Positions 14,781 to 23,603 of a stretch of 41,959 nucleotides of DNA are shown here, piece by piece. This DNA comes from Vibrio ichthyoenteri ATCC 700023. GTDB taxonomy: Bacteria; Pseudomonadota; Gammaproteobacteria; Enterobacterales; Vibrionaceae. The stretch covers positions 1 to 41,959 of the forward strand of contig NZ_AFWF01000294.1 of assembly GCF_000222605.1 (NCBI RefSeq), read 5' to 3'. Position 1 is the stretch's first letter. Each line of letters opens with the position of its first letter. The notes beneath the pieces are model-generated. The model ran no database searches and was not told the origin of the DNA. It worked only from the letters and a program-made list of their open reading frames with translations. Made by a program: the position numbers and the translations under genes.

Positions 14781-15365
14781 ATGTTTTTAGAACCAGCTAT
14801 TTTGTTGTCACTCGCCAGTGAGTGCCAAACATATGTAGATACAGACGTAATACAACAATTAATCAGTATTGAATCCTCTGGTAATCCTTACGCAATTGCT
14901 GTGAAAGGTGTTCCAATTGTTAAACAACCAGACACATTAGACGAAGCTATTCAATCAGCACGTCAGCTTGACAAATTAGGCTTTAATTTCAGCGTTGGAT
15001 TAATGCAAATAAATCACACCAATTTTGACAAAACAAATTTAACAATTGAAACGGCTTTTGATTATTGCAAAAACATTAACGCTGGCAGCCAAATATTTAA
15101 CGAATGCCACGACAGAGCCAAAGTAAAATTTAGCAACAAAACAAAAGATGAAATATTAAACCATGCAGCAAGCTGCTATTACAGTGGTAATTTTGATTAT
15201 GGTTTCACAAAAGAGGGTAAAAACAATGTCAGCTATGTAGATAAATTCCGTGGTATCAAATCAAAAAGTAAAAACACTATTAAACCCAAGAAACAACCAG
15301 AAAACCTATCAGACAAACCACGTAATACTGAATCATGGGATGTTTTTGGTGATTTCTCTAATTAA
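14781..15365 (+). CDS. virB1: VirB1-like lytic transglycosylase
   Basis: 194 aa. Residue E31 in ISIESSGNPYAI is the catalytic Glu of the SLT/VirB1 fold, followed by VGLMQINHTNF (the GLMQI motif), and ASCYYSGNFDYGF, the C-terminal NxxAGxxxY-like element. The Cys pair around the catalytic core fits periplasmic VirB1. It opens the peptidoglycan locally for secretion-system assembly. The N-terminus is short and only moderately hydrophobic. First gene of the virB series. Confidence 0.9.
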   Translation: MFLEPAILLSLASECQTYVDTDVIQQLISIESSGNPYAIAVKGVPIVKQPDTLDEAIQSARQLDKLGFNFSVGLMQINHTNFDKTNLTIETAFDYCKNINAGSQIFNECHDRAKVKFSNKTKDEILNHAASCYYSGNFDYGFTKEGKNNVSYVDKFRGIKSKSKNTIKPKKQPENLSDKPRNTESWDVFGDFSN

Positions 15366-15380
15366 TTGCGAGTAAAAAAA

Positions 15381-15707
15381 ATGAAAAAATTTAAGTCTTT
15401 CCTTATTAAACAAAAACAAAAAGCACATGTTCGTTTTCTTCAAATTGCTATCTTGCTAACAGCACCTGTTTTAACTACTTCTGCACACGCATCAGCATTT
15501 GGCAAACTGATTACAGCACTTGAAGGATGGAAGACAGAGTTATATACCATGCTTGGTATCACTTCTTTTATTTATGTCATGTGGTACGCAATTCAAGCCA
15601 AGATGGAACGTAAACAATGGAGTGAAGTAGGCGTGGCTGTATTCCAAGTTGCCATTGTCGGCGGAACTGCGGCTGCCGTTCCTTTTGCATGGTCTTTCTT
15701 TGCGTAA
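15381..15707 (+). CDS. virB2: VirB2-like major pilin
   Basis: 108 aa from ATG 15381 (TTG 15366 is also in frame). Basic start (KKFKSFLIKQKQKAH), then a long hydrophobic signal peptide ending SAHA before SAFG, and two hydrophobic segments (LYTMLGITSFIYVMWYAI and WSEVGVAVFQVAIVGGTAAAVPFAW), the standard TrbC/VirB2 pattern. It forms the conjugative pilus after cleavage. Between virB1 and virB3. Confidence 0.85.
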   Translation: MKKFKSFLIKQKQKAHVRFLQIAILLTAPVLTTSAHASAFGKLITALEGWKTELYTMLGITSFIYVMWYAIQAKMERKQWSEVGVAVFQVAIVGGTAAAVPFAWSFFA

Positions 15708-15736
15708 TCAATGACGGAGAGGGCATTAAGTAATTA

Positions 15737-16117
15737 ATGCCTTTTTGTATGGAAAAAGAACAAGACGAATACTTGTCTTACAACATGCTGGCAAGAAAGC
15801 CGTTAGTTGGTGGTGTACCACTGATGCTTGGATTGCTTATGTTGATACTGATTGTATTTACAACATTCATTGCCGTTTTTCTTGGTTCAATTTTGTTTGC
15901 CACAATACCTTTTTCATTAGCCATTAGTTTATTTGTTATCAAATTCTTATGTGAAGATGACTCAAGAGCCGTTGATAAAATAAAATGGACAATGAAAGGA
16001 CTTGCTTTACGACTTGTTCACCATTCGATGACGATTCAAGTTTCACCTCAACTCACATCAAAGAAAAAAAGGAGTGAGAGAATTAATGACTTCTTTAAGC
16101 AGTATTCCAAGCGATGA
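15737..16117 (+). CDS. virB3: VirB3-like inner-membrane protein
   Basis: 126 aa. N-terminal polar part YLSYNMLARKPLVGGVPLML (typical VirB3 N-terminus), two adjacent membrane segments around residues 28-68, then an amphipathic basic C-terminus ending in QYSKR. VirB3 is an inner-membrane partner of VirB4 in pilus assembly. Its end overlaps virB4 by about 30 bp. A second ATG at 15749 is in frame. Confidence 0.85.
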   Translation: MPFCMEKEQDEYLSYNMLARKPLVGGVPLMLGLLMLILIVFTTFIAVFLGSILFATIPFSLAISLFVIKFLCEDDSRAVDKIKWTMKGLALRLVHHSMTIQVSPQLTSKKKRSERINDFFKQYSKR

Positions 16118-18503
16118 ACTTTTGCCAAAGTATAGCCGCCTAGTAACACCTGATATTCTCGCCTTAGACAATGAAAAAGTAATAGCAACAATTAAAATAC
16201 GAGGCATTATCTACGAAACTGCATCTGACAATTCTCTAAATAATTATTTTCTATCAGAAAAAAGATTGCTGAATGCTCTTTGTCGTAAGTACGGCTCGGA
16301 TTTGGCGGTGTGGACTCATATTGTCAGACGTAAGGATACATTTAATGAAACGTATAAATTTGAAAGCGAATTTATGCAGTCATTTTCTGACAAGTACACC
16401 AAGCGATTCAATAAAACTGATTTTTATTGCACCGATTACTACATTACATTTGTGCTTAAACATAAAAAACTTGATGACGGAATAAGTGAACTTGAAGATA
16501 TATTAAGGGCTGCACGAGTTATTTTCAGCCCGTTTAACATGCAAGTCCTAAGCATTCAAGAAAAAAAAGGAACATTCTTGTGCGATAACTTGAGCTTTTT
16601 GAGTTTTATTCTCAACAATTCATTTACAGACATTCCGTTATCACACGACAAAGCGGTCTATACCATACCTAAAAGTAATATACATTTTGGGTATGACACA
16701 GTGGAAATTCGCAATCACGATTCAGACACGTCTAAATTTGCGGTATGTTATGAATTGGATGTTTATGCGCAATCTACTACGGCTGGCATGTGGGATTTTA
16801 TTTTAAATATGCCCGTTGAATTCGTGCTCTGTCAGTCGATGATTTTTATGCAAACGTCGAAAACCGTTAAATTAATGAACTCGATGATAAACCAATTAGA
16901 ATCCGCTGATGAATCAGTCGATGACATTGGAGAACTAGCGTTTGGACGCGATGCAATCAAAAGTGGTGAGATAAGTTTTGGTGATTATCATGCGTCCATT
17001 ATCGTTTTTGGTGAAGATGAAGATACTGCCATAGAAAAAGGCAGCATTATTACTAACGAATTTCTTAGCCGTGATACAACATGGAGAAGAAGCAATTTAA
17101 CGTCGATTTACACTTTACAAAGCCAGCTACCAGCGTCAGACGTTAGACCGTTATCAAGCCCTCGGACTATCGCTAACTTAACTTGTGGTTTATCACTTCA
17201 TAATAACTCACTCGGAAAAAAAATAGGCAATCCTATTGGCGATGGTACAGCATTGATACCACTAAAAACCAAAGATGACACTCTGTATTACTTCAATAGC
17301 CATGCCAGTGATCACTACAAAAACGTGCAAGGCGAAAAGTATTCAGGCCATACATTAATCCTTGGAACTACAGGAACAGGCAAAACAACTCTTGAGGGAA
17401 CATTAGTCGGCTTTGCTACACGATTCGATCCAGCCATTTTTGCTATTGATTACAACCGCTCAACGGAACTCTATATTAGAGCATTTGGGGGGAAATACTT
17501 TGCTTTTAATGAGGGTATTTGCACAGGACTGAACCCGTTTCAACTTGATGATACCCCGAAACTCCGATCGTTTTTATATCGTTTAGTTTCTCGATGCGCC
17601 GCTGATGGTACGAATACTGTTTCTGACGAAGACAATTACACCATTAAGCAAGCGGTCGATACCGTAATGTCGCTAGATTTTATTAATCGTCGCTTTAGCG
17701 TCATGTTGCAATCTATACCAATGGGTACAAGTTTACGGTTACGATTAAGTAAGTGGTGTCACTCTGAAAATGGCACTCTCGCATGGGCGTTAGATGCTAA
17801 CGAAAACAAATTTAATCCGTCCGAATTTAACCGCATTGGCTTTGATACAACGTTCCTACTAGAGCCTGACGGGGACAAGATCCATCCTGCATGTGAACCA
17901 ATTCTAGCAACTCTCTTTTTCATTAAAGAATTAATGCAAAAAGACGGACAGCTATGCCTTACAATTGTTGAGGAATTTTGGTGTCCTGCAAATTTCCCAC
18001 TCACTCAAAGCCTGATGAAAAAAATATTAAAGGCTGGTCGTTTGAGGGGGGAATTTATGTACCTAGTCTCTCAAAGTCCAGAGGATGCAATTAACTGCGC
18101 GATTTTTGCCGCAATTGTTCAGCAAACACCAACTAAAATACTTTTACCTAATCCAGATGGTGATCCTGAGAGCTATAAAAAAATCGGTTTATCTGACAAA
18201 GAAATTCAAGAGGTTCTTGCACTTAACACTGCATCAAGAACTTTCCTTGTCAAGCAATCCAATGATTCAGTGTTTGCAAAACTAGATTTACACGGGTTCG
18301 AACATTTGCCGATCATCTCGGGTTCGAGTGAAGATATTGCACTTTACGAATGCGTTTGCGAACAAATACAAAATGATGAACCTGACAATTGGATACCTGT
18401 TTTTTTACAGGTCAAACAATTACAGAAAACCAAAGATTTTACTAAAAATCATGGTTCAGATCCTATCAGATGGGTCAAAACCGTCATGGAGAATCCATTA
18501 TGA
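16086..18503 (+). CDS. virB4: VirB4-like secretion ATPase
   Basis: 805 aa from ATG 16086; GTG 16074 is upstream in frame. CagE/TrbE/VirB domain: residues 1-400 are the membrane-associated N-terminal half, GTTGTGKTT near residue 427 is Walker A, and LCLTIVEEFWCP near 625 is Walker B. A substrate-independent hexameric ATPase that powers pilus biogenesis and DNA transfer. The length is normal for the family. It overlaps virB5 by 4 bp (ATGA), suggesting coupled translation. Confidence 0.95.
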   Translation: MTSLSSIPSDELLPKYSRLVTPDILALDNEKVIATIKIRGIIYETASDNSLNNYFLSEKRLLNALCRKYGSDLAVWTHIVRRKDTFNETYKFESEFMQSFSDKYTKRFNKTDFYCTDYYITFVLKHKKLDDGISELEDILRAARVIFSPFNMQVLSIQEKKGTFLCDNLSFLSFILNNSFTDIPLSHDKAVYTIPKSNIHFGYDTVEIRNHDSDTSKFAVCYELDVYAQSTTAGMWDFILNMPVEFVLCQSMIFMQTSKTVKLMNSMINQLESADESVDDIGELAFGRDAIKSGEISFGDYHASIIVFGEDEDTAIEKGSIITNEFLSRDTTWRRSNLTSIYTLQSQLPASDVRPLSSPRTIANLTCGLSLHNNSLGKKIGNPIGDGTALIPLKTKDDTLYYFNSHASDHYKNVQGEKYSGHTLILGTTGTGKTTLEGTLVGFATRFDPAIFAIDYNRSTELYIRAFGGKYFAFNEGICTGLNPFQLDDTPKLRSFLYRLVSRCAADGTNTVSDEDNYTIKQAVDTVMSLDFINRRFSVMLQSIPMGTSLRLRLSKWCHSENGTLAWALDANENKFNPSEFNRIGFDTTFLLEPDGDKIHPACEPILATLFFIKELMQKDGQLCLTIVEEFWCPANFPLTQSLMKKILKAGRLRGEFMYLVSQSPEDAINCAIFAAIVQQTPTKILLPNPDGDPESYKKIGLSDKEIQEVLALNTASRTFLVKQSNDSVFAKLDLHGFEHLPIISGSSEDIALYECVCEQIQNDEPDNWIPVFLQVKQLQKTKDFTKNHGSDPIRWVKTVMENPL

Positions 18504-19174
18504 AAAAAATAGCTCTCGCTATTGCCCTTGTTGTATCCACACCATCTTATTCCGCAGGCATCCCAACAATTGATGTAGCAGCGATTGCCCAAATGGTTCT
18601 TGACGGGGCAGAGCAAGTTAAACGATTCAAGGAACAAATGGACGGGGTGCGAAATCAAATCCAAGAGGCGAAAAATCAATTACTAGAAGCTGAAAGGCAA
18701 GGCCAGTTCTACGAAGATATGGTAAACAACCATACCGATATATTTAGCAATGCTTTAAACAAACCAAATTCGAGTGACTATGTAACACATGGTAGCTGGG
18801 ATTCTATTTACGGTAGCCAAAGTGATGATATTTCGTCGTTACGAAACAAATATGGCCTAGAGAGCGACGATCCAAAAACCCAACAATATTATGACAGCTT
18901 GCTTCAAAATCACTCACTTCAAGAGAAGCAGTATAAAAGTAGCGTTGAACGTCAAAATAGACTTATTCAGCTAAGTGGCTTATTACAGTCTGCGGACACG
19001 CCAGCAAAGAAAGCTGATTTATCAAATAGTCTTGAGTTTGAGCGAATTCAGTTAGACAATGAACGCCTACTAGCATCAAATATGCAATCATTAATGGAAC
19101 AGCAACGAGATTTAGAAACAACGTTGCGAATCCGAACAAACAAAAAGAACTTGTTAAAAAAGGAATGGGAATAA
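18500..19174 (+). CDS. virB5: VirB5-like minor pilin
   Basis: 224 aa from ATG 18500. Signal peptide at the N-terminus (KKIALAIALVVSTPSYSA), followed by a long helical, Gln/Asn-rich periplasmic domain (FKEQMDGVRNQIQEAKNQLLEAE) and a further coiled helix around RQNRLIQLSGLLQSADTP. VirB5 sits at the pilus tip and is needed for mating-pair formation. Between virB4 and the Eex-position lipoprotein, as in pKM101 traC. Confidence 0.85.
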   Translation: MKKIALAIALVVSTPSYSAGIPTIDVAAIAQMVLDGAEQVKRFKEQMDGVRNQIQEAKNQLLEAERQGQFYEDMVNNHTDIFSNALNKPNSSDYVTHGSWDSIYGSQSDDISSLRNKYGLESDDPKTQQYYDSLLQNHSLQEKQYKSSVERQNRLIQLSGLLQSADTPAKKADLSNSLEFERIQLDNERLLASNMQSLMEQQRDLETTLRIRTNKKNLLKKEWE

Positions 19175-19411
19175 ATGCGTAAACTATCAGTAGCTTTAAT
19201 TGTTTTTGGCGCTCTATCTTTAACGGCTTGTGGTGATGAAACTTCAACCACAGCAGAAGCAAAGCAAGAACTAACAATGAAAGAAAAGAAAAAGAAAATA
19301 CTCGGCGAAGCAAAACCCAACCCTACAGCACCAAAATTAAGCGAAATGTCCGAAAAAGAAAAGGATGAATTTATCAAGCGAGAGCTAGAAAAGATTCGTA
19401 ACGGGAATTAA
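19175..19411 (+). CDS. Small lipoprotein in the Eex position
   Basis: 78 aa. Signal peptide with lipobox LTAC (Cys19), then a charged Lys/Glu-rich tail (KEKKKKILGEAK, EKEKDEFIKREL). It starts directly after the virB5 stop. In IncN and related plasmids the gene at this place, between VirB5 and VirB6, codes for the entry-exclusion lipoprotein Eex, which blocks uptake of the same plasmid. Sequence similarity to Eex cannot be judged here, so this is by position and type only. Confidence 0.6.
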   Translation: MRKLSVALIVFGALSLTACGDETSTTAEAKQELTMKEKKKKILGEAKPNPTAPKLSEMSEKEKDEFIKRELEKIRNGN

Positions 19412-19431
19412 AGCTATCAAATAGGATAAAC

Positions 19432-20409
19432 ATGGCTGGCTTTCATTTTATAACTGAAACCTTTGAATTCGTAACCCTATTAATAACTGAAAGTATAGGC
19501 ACTAATGTTGCAGCCATTAATGAACAACTTGGATTGGTTATGGTGGCTGCTTTTGGTTTATATGCGGTTTATATGGGTTACACATGGTTCATGGCAGATA
19601 GGGCAGACTCCGTAAAGCAAGGGTTACAAACCTTTGTTTTACTTGGTGTCATTTCATTCATTGCATTAAAAGGAACATATTACAACGACACTATAGTTCC
19701 AATAATATTAGACTTAGGGGATGGTATAGCTAACTTAATATCAAATTCAGGTGGTGCTCCTGAAATGCTAGATCAATTTGCCACGATGATATTTAGTACG
19801 GTTATTGATATTTGGGATAAGGCAGAATTTAGTGTTACTGGTGAAAGTAACATGTTTGAAAGTCTTTTAACCATATGTTTACTGCTTATTGGCTCAGCTC
19901 CGTTCATAGTTACATCATTTGGCATATTATTAACCGCTAAGTTCATGGTCGCACTGCTGTTAAGTGTAGGTACGATCTTTATTTGTTTTGCCTTTTTCCC
20001 TCAAACAAGAACATGGTTTATGCAATGGATCGGGATGTGTTGGAACTATGTATTAATAGCCACTCTTTTCCCTATCGCATTATCAATAGAAATGACCGCC
20101 ATTAAGCAATTTGTCTATGTGGGAGGTGTTCTAACGGCTGATATGTCTACCGCATTTAAACTATTGGTAGTGCTAGGGGCATTTTTAGCTATCTCAACAC
20201 AAATCCCTACGCTTGCATCCAGCTTATCGGGTGGAGTGGGAATTAATGGTATGTCGGGTTCTTTTTCCTCCATGATGGGCAGTTTAAGATCGGTAACTAA
20301 CCCAATGCTAAGTGGCGGCAAAAGTCTTGGCAAAGGGGCTGGCAAGGCTGGAATGGCTGCTTATCAATGGCGACAAAAAAGAAAAGGAAACAACATCAAA
20401 GCAGGATAA
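19432..20409 (+). CDS. virB6: VirB6-like polytopic membrane protein
   Basis: 325 aa. Hydrophobic segments at about 34-52, 66-82, 145-170, 172-192, 200-216 and 240-258 match the TrbL/VirB6 topology, with a periplasmic polar loop between the second and third (residues 85-130) and a Gly/Ser-rich C-terminal tail ending in a basic KGNNIKAG. VirB6 forms part of the inner-membrane channel. Standard position between the Eex-like lipoprotein and virB7. Confidence 0.88.
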   Translation: MAGFHFITETFEFVTLLITESIGTNVAAINEQLGLVMVAAFGLYAVYMGYTWFMADRADSVKQGLQTFVLLGVISFIALKGTYYNDTIVPIILDLGDGIANLISNSGGAPEMLDQFATMIFSTVIDIWDKAEFSVTGESNMFESLLTICLLLIGSAPFIVTSFGILLTAKFMVALLLSVGTIFICFAFFPQTRTWFMQWIGMCWNYVLIATLFPIALSIEMTAIKQFVYVGGVLTADMSTAFKLLVVLGAFLAISTQIPTLASSLSGGVGINGMSGSFSSMMGSLRSVTNPMLSGGKSLGKGAGKAGMAAYQWRQKRKGNNIKAG

Positions 20410-20414
20410 ATTAA

Positions 20415-20552
20415 ATGAAAAAAATAGCTGTACTTCTCGCAATATCTCTACTTTCCGCTTGCTCATCTTCACTACCGTTACCACCAGAACCAGAAGGCAA
20501 GCAAACACCTGTTAATCCCTCGATTATCTACATTCCTGAATTAAAGGTTTAA
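20415..20552 (+). CDS. virB7: VirB7-like lipoprotein
   Basis: 45 aa, easily missed because of its size. Signal peptide KKIAVLLAISLLSAC with lipobox LSAC (Cys16), then a Pro-rich segment (LPLPPEPEGKQTPVNPS) and a short hydrophobic end (IIYIPELKV). VirB7 lipoproteins of this size bind VirB9 in the outer-membrane core. The stop is one base before the virB8 ATG, so the gene is tightly packed in the operon. The ATG follows the virB6 stop by only a few bases. Confidence 0.85.
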   Translation: MKKIAVLLAISLLSACSSSLPLPPEPEGKQTPVNPSIIYIPELKV

Positions 20553-20553
20553 T

Positions 20554-21432
20554 ATGTTTTGGAAAAGAAAAAAAACGGATGATGAAAATCAATCCGTAGA
20601 ATTGTTACAACCTGAATCTGATTTAGACACATTAATAGCTGAATCAGAATTAGATGAATCATCGAGTTCAAAGAACAAGCCTGAACTTAAAACCATTGAA
20701 AATGTGCTTGATGAAAACAAGCACATTGAAAAGCAAAAAATGAACGGTTCAGCAACCAAAGCTGTTGCTGAATATCTTAAACAGATGCAGAATTTCGAAT
20801 CAGACCGAGTGGAATTCATCAAGCAACAAAATAAATTTGCTTGGCGTGTGGCTATTGGTGCTTGTTTAATTTCATGTTTATCAATCGGGGCAGTGATTAG
20901 TGTGCTGCCTTTAAAAACAGTTGTCCCTTTCCTCGTTCGAGTAGATAACAATACTGGCGAAACAGATATTGTAAATCCATTATCAAATGGACAAGAAACG
21001 TATGAAGAAAAGCTTAATAAATTTTGGACGCAACAATTTGTCAATATGCGTGAGAATTATTACTGGTCTACTCTAAAAGATAACGCGGCACGATTAGAGC
21101 TTTTATCTACGGACGATGTATTTAAACAATATCAATCTTACCTTAACGGCGTAAACTCCCCACTTAATAAATTCAAAACAACCCGTTCTGTTAAAGTTGA
21201 CATTAAGGGCACAACTTTTTTAGAAACAAATGGACAGATATTCGCTCAAACACGACTAACTAAAACTGTTATTGATAATGCGGGGCTTCCTGTTGCATTA
21301 TTCCCTGTCACTCATTGGATTGCTACCTCTACGTTTGATTACAAAAAAGAAATCAAACGTGAAAAAGAAGAGCAAATTAATCCTTTAGGTTTTCAGATAA
21401 CAAGCTACCACATCGATCCAGTTCAGGATTAA
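20554..21432 (+). CDS. virB8: VirB8-like assembly protein
   Basis: 292 aa. The N-terminal 95 residues are a polar, Ser/Glu/Lys-rich cytoplasmic part, longer than in many VirB8; one membrane segment at about 97-118; then the periplasmic NTF2-like domain (residues 130-285) with QFVNMRENYYWSTLKDNAARLELLS and HWIATSTFDYK. VirB8 dimers nucleate the secretion complex and contact VirB10. Same strand and close spacing with virB9. Confidence 0.9.
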   Translation: MFWKRKKTDDENQSVELLQPESDLDTLIAESELDESSSSKNKPELKTIENVLDENKHIEKQKMNGSATKAVAEYLKQMQNFESDRVEFIKQQNKFAWRVAIGACLISCLSIGAVISVLPLKTVVPFLVRVDNNTGETDIVNPLSNGQETYEEKLNKFWTQQFVNMRENYYWSTLKDNAARLELLSTDDVFKQYQSYLNGVNSPLNKFKTTRSVKVDIKGTTFLETNGQIFAQTRLTKTVIDNAGLPVALFPVTHWIATSTFDYKKEIKREKEEQINPLGFQITSYHIDPVQD

Positions 21433-21452
21433 TCCTTACAATAAGGCAAACA

Positions 21453-22229
21453 ATGAAAATACCGTTATTTTTCAGTACGGCATTAATCTCATTTAATGCT
21501 GCATCTGCTGCTACGCCAAATTCTCAAGGTTTCGATCCAAGAGTCCAAGAAGTTCTCTATAACCCTAAGACTGTGATTAATGTTTCTACCTCTATTGGAC
21601 GGGCTACACTCATCCAGCTACAAAATGGGGAAAGCATTATGTCGAAAGAATTAAGTGGCATGGGGATGGGTGATGCAACCGCTTGGGGCTTGTCCGTTCG
21701 GGGCAATAACATTTTTTTAAAGCCCACGGCAGAAAAGCCAGACACAAATCTATTGATCGTTACTGATAAGAATCGTACTTATTCCTTTGATTTGATCACG
21801 GCAAAAAAGGAAAGCTTAACTTCCTATGTCGTTAAGCTTCTCTACCCTGAGCCAAAGAAAAAAGCCATACGTGATGAAAAATCTGTCCCTTGCTCTGATG
21901 GAGAGCAGAACTTCAAATACTTGAAGTGGGGGGATGACAACTTATCACCTCAATATGTCTGGGATGATGGTCGATTTACTTGTTTTAAATTTAAGAACAA
22001 CGTTGAGTTACCAGTGCTTTATCAAAAAACCATATCAGGACAAGAAACGCTCATTAATACTCATATGGAAAAAGACACACTGGTAGCGCATGGAGTGGCG
22101 AACGAATTTCGTTTACGCCTTGGTGAATCTGTTCTAGGTGTTAAGCCTTTTGTACTTGCTCCGCAAGGTTTCAATTATAAAGGCACAACATTGAAAGACG
22201 AAAAACGAGTGGTGATTGAGCATGAGTGA
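21453..22229 (+). CDS. virB9: VirB9-like outer-membrane-core protein
   Basis: 258 aa. Signal peptide MKIPLFFSTALISFNAASA, then an N-terminal part with DPRVQEVLYNPKTVINVSTSIGRATLIQLQNGE and a beta-rich C-terminal domain with YVWDDGRFTCFKF and the segment TLVAHGVANEFRLRLGE. These are characteristic CagX/VirB9 motifs. It pairs with VirB7 and VirB10. It overlaps the virB10 start by 8 bp. Confidence 0.93.
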   Translation: MKIPLFFSTALISFNAASAATPNSQGFDPRVQEVLYNPKTVINVSTSIGRATLIQLQNGESIMSKELSGMGMGDATAWGLSVRGNNIFLKPTAEKPDTNLLIVTDKNRTYSFDLITAKKESLTSYVVKLLYPEPKKKAIRDEKSVPCSDGEQNFKYLKWGDDNLSPQYVWDDGRFTCFKFKNNVELPVLYQKTISGQETLINTHMEKDTLVAHGVANEFRLRLGESVLGVKPFVLAPQGFNYKGTTLKDEKRVVIEHE

Positions 22230-23514
22230 TAATCAAGGGGCTATAACTCCTATTGATGCCAAGCCAACTAAACCCAAAAAAACGAAGAAACCGAAGAAAG
22301 ATCGAGGTGAATCAACAGTCGGAAAAAATCGCGGAAAAAAAATTGATTTTGTCGTACTGGGAATGGTTGCTGTTTGTGTTGTTGCCGTCTTGGGCGCATT
22401 TTATTTTATTATCGGGGGTGATAAGGAAGAACCAACATATGACACAACTTATGCAGAAGTTGACGAGGCAATAGTCGTTAAAGAGATCGGATCGGATGCT
22501 GATAGTATTACTAATTTAATGAATAAAATTGCAGTACAAGAAGCAAAAGAAAAAGCCGCCGCCGAAGCATTACACCTCCAACAACAAGAAATCATAAGAC
22601 AGCAGAAAGAAGAGGCTGAAAGACTCCGTAAAGCAGAAGAAAAACGTTTAAGAGAAGAAAATGATCGATTAGAGAAAGAGCGTGATAATCCACCAAAGGA
22701 CGACTCTCCCCCTGACTCTAGCAACAATGATTCAACGCTTCCAACACCACAAGTTGATTCTTCAAATGCTAGTAGTCAATCCAATTCAGATGTACCAACG
22801 CCCTACGAAAGAAAATTAACCTCCGCTGTTATGCCAGAAATACCAAGTCCACCGTCGAGCACACCACCCTCACAAAATACGACTAACAACACGTTAGACA
22901 GTAAAAACTTTGTTCAGGGTAGCGCATCGACCAAGTGGCGCAATAAACGTGATCTGCTATTAGTACACGGCACAAATATAGCCTGTGCTTTACGTACTGA
23001 GATCATTTCAACTTATGCTGGCTTAGTAACATGCAATGTTATCAGTGACGTATATTCTGCGAACGGCAAGACGTTGCTTGTTGAAAAAGGGTCGAGCGTC
23101 TTTGGTGAACAAAGTATTACTCTTGAACAAGGTCAAGCACGTGTTTTTGTTACATGGTCAGATATTCAGACACCAGAGGGAGTATCTATACAGATTGACA
23201 GTTTAGGCACTGGCGCATTAGGTGCGTCAGGCGTTGATGCTTGGGTTGATAATCACTTCAAGGAACGTTTTGGTGGCGCAATCTTACTTGCGTTTATTGA
23301 TGATGCTTTTGCCACAATTGCGAATCATCAGGCTGATTCTAAAATATCGACTGAAAACTCCTCGGATAATGTCAGTGATATGGCTTCAATCGCGCTTGAG
23401 AACTCAATCAATATACCGCCTACGGGATATGTACCAATAGGTACGAGACTTAACATCCTTGTTGCTCGTGACATTGATATGAGTAGCGTCTACCAACTCC
23501 AATCAAACGAGTAA
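22222..23514 (+). CDS. virB10: VirB10-like scaffold protein
   Basis: 430 aa from ATG 22222. Basic cytoplasmic start (KPTKPKKTKKPKK), one membrane segment near residues 47-66 (VVLGMVAVCVVAVLGAFYF), a long coiled Glu/Arg-rich and Pro/Ser-rich periplasmic linker to about 215, and the C-terminal TrbI domain (IACALRTEIISTYAGLVTCNV, GTRLNILVARDIDM). The linker is longer than in the smallest homologues. It spans both membranes. Confidence 0.92.
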   Translation: MSDNQGAITPIDAKPTKPKKTKKPKKDRGESTVGKNRGKKIDFVVLGMVAVCVVAVLGAFYFIIGGDKEEPTYDTTYAEVDEAIVVKEIGSDADSITNLMNKIAVQEAKEKAAAEALHLQQQEIIRQQKEEAERLRKAEEKRLREENDRLEKERDNPPKDDSPPDSSNNDSTLPTPQVDSSNASSQSNSDVPTPYERKLTSAVMPEIPSPPSSTPPSQNTTNNTLDSKNFVQGSASTKWRNKRDLLLVHGTNIACALRTEIISTYAGLVTCNVISDVYSANGKTLLVEKGSSVFGEQSITLEQGQARVFVTWSDIQTPEGVSIQIDSLGTGALGASGVDAWVDNHFKERFGGAILLAFIDDAFATIANHQADSKISTENSSDNVSDMASIALENSINIPPTGYVPIGTRLNILVARDIDMSSVYQLQSNE

Positions 23515-23526
23515 TTAGTCAGCCAT

Positions 23527-23577
23527 GAGAGTGAACCTTACCAAGTATTAGAATAATACCTGGTAAGGTTCACTCTC
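23527..23577. repeat. Long perfect-stem hairpin between virB10 and virB11
   Basis: Arms GAGAGTGAACCTTACCA and TGGTAAGGTTCACTCTC pair over 17 bp, and the inner GTATTA/TAATAC pair adds 6 bp after one mismatch, with loop GAA. No T-run follows, so it is not a classic terminator. It could protect or process the mRNA or lower virB11 expression. Confidence 0.7.
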
Positions 23578-23603
23578 TATGTAGATTCTTCAAGGTCTTC
23601 ATT

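Noticed and set aside
19048-19377. Minus-strand hydrophobic ORFs opposite virB5 and the lipoprotein
   Set aside because: They are antisense to genes with signal peptides and standard operon spacing, and have no ribosome site.
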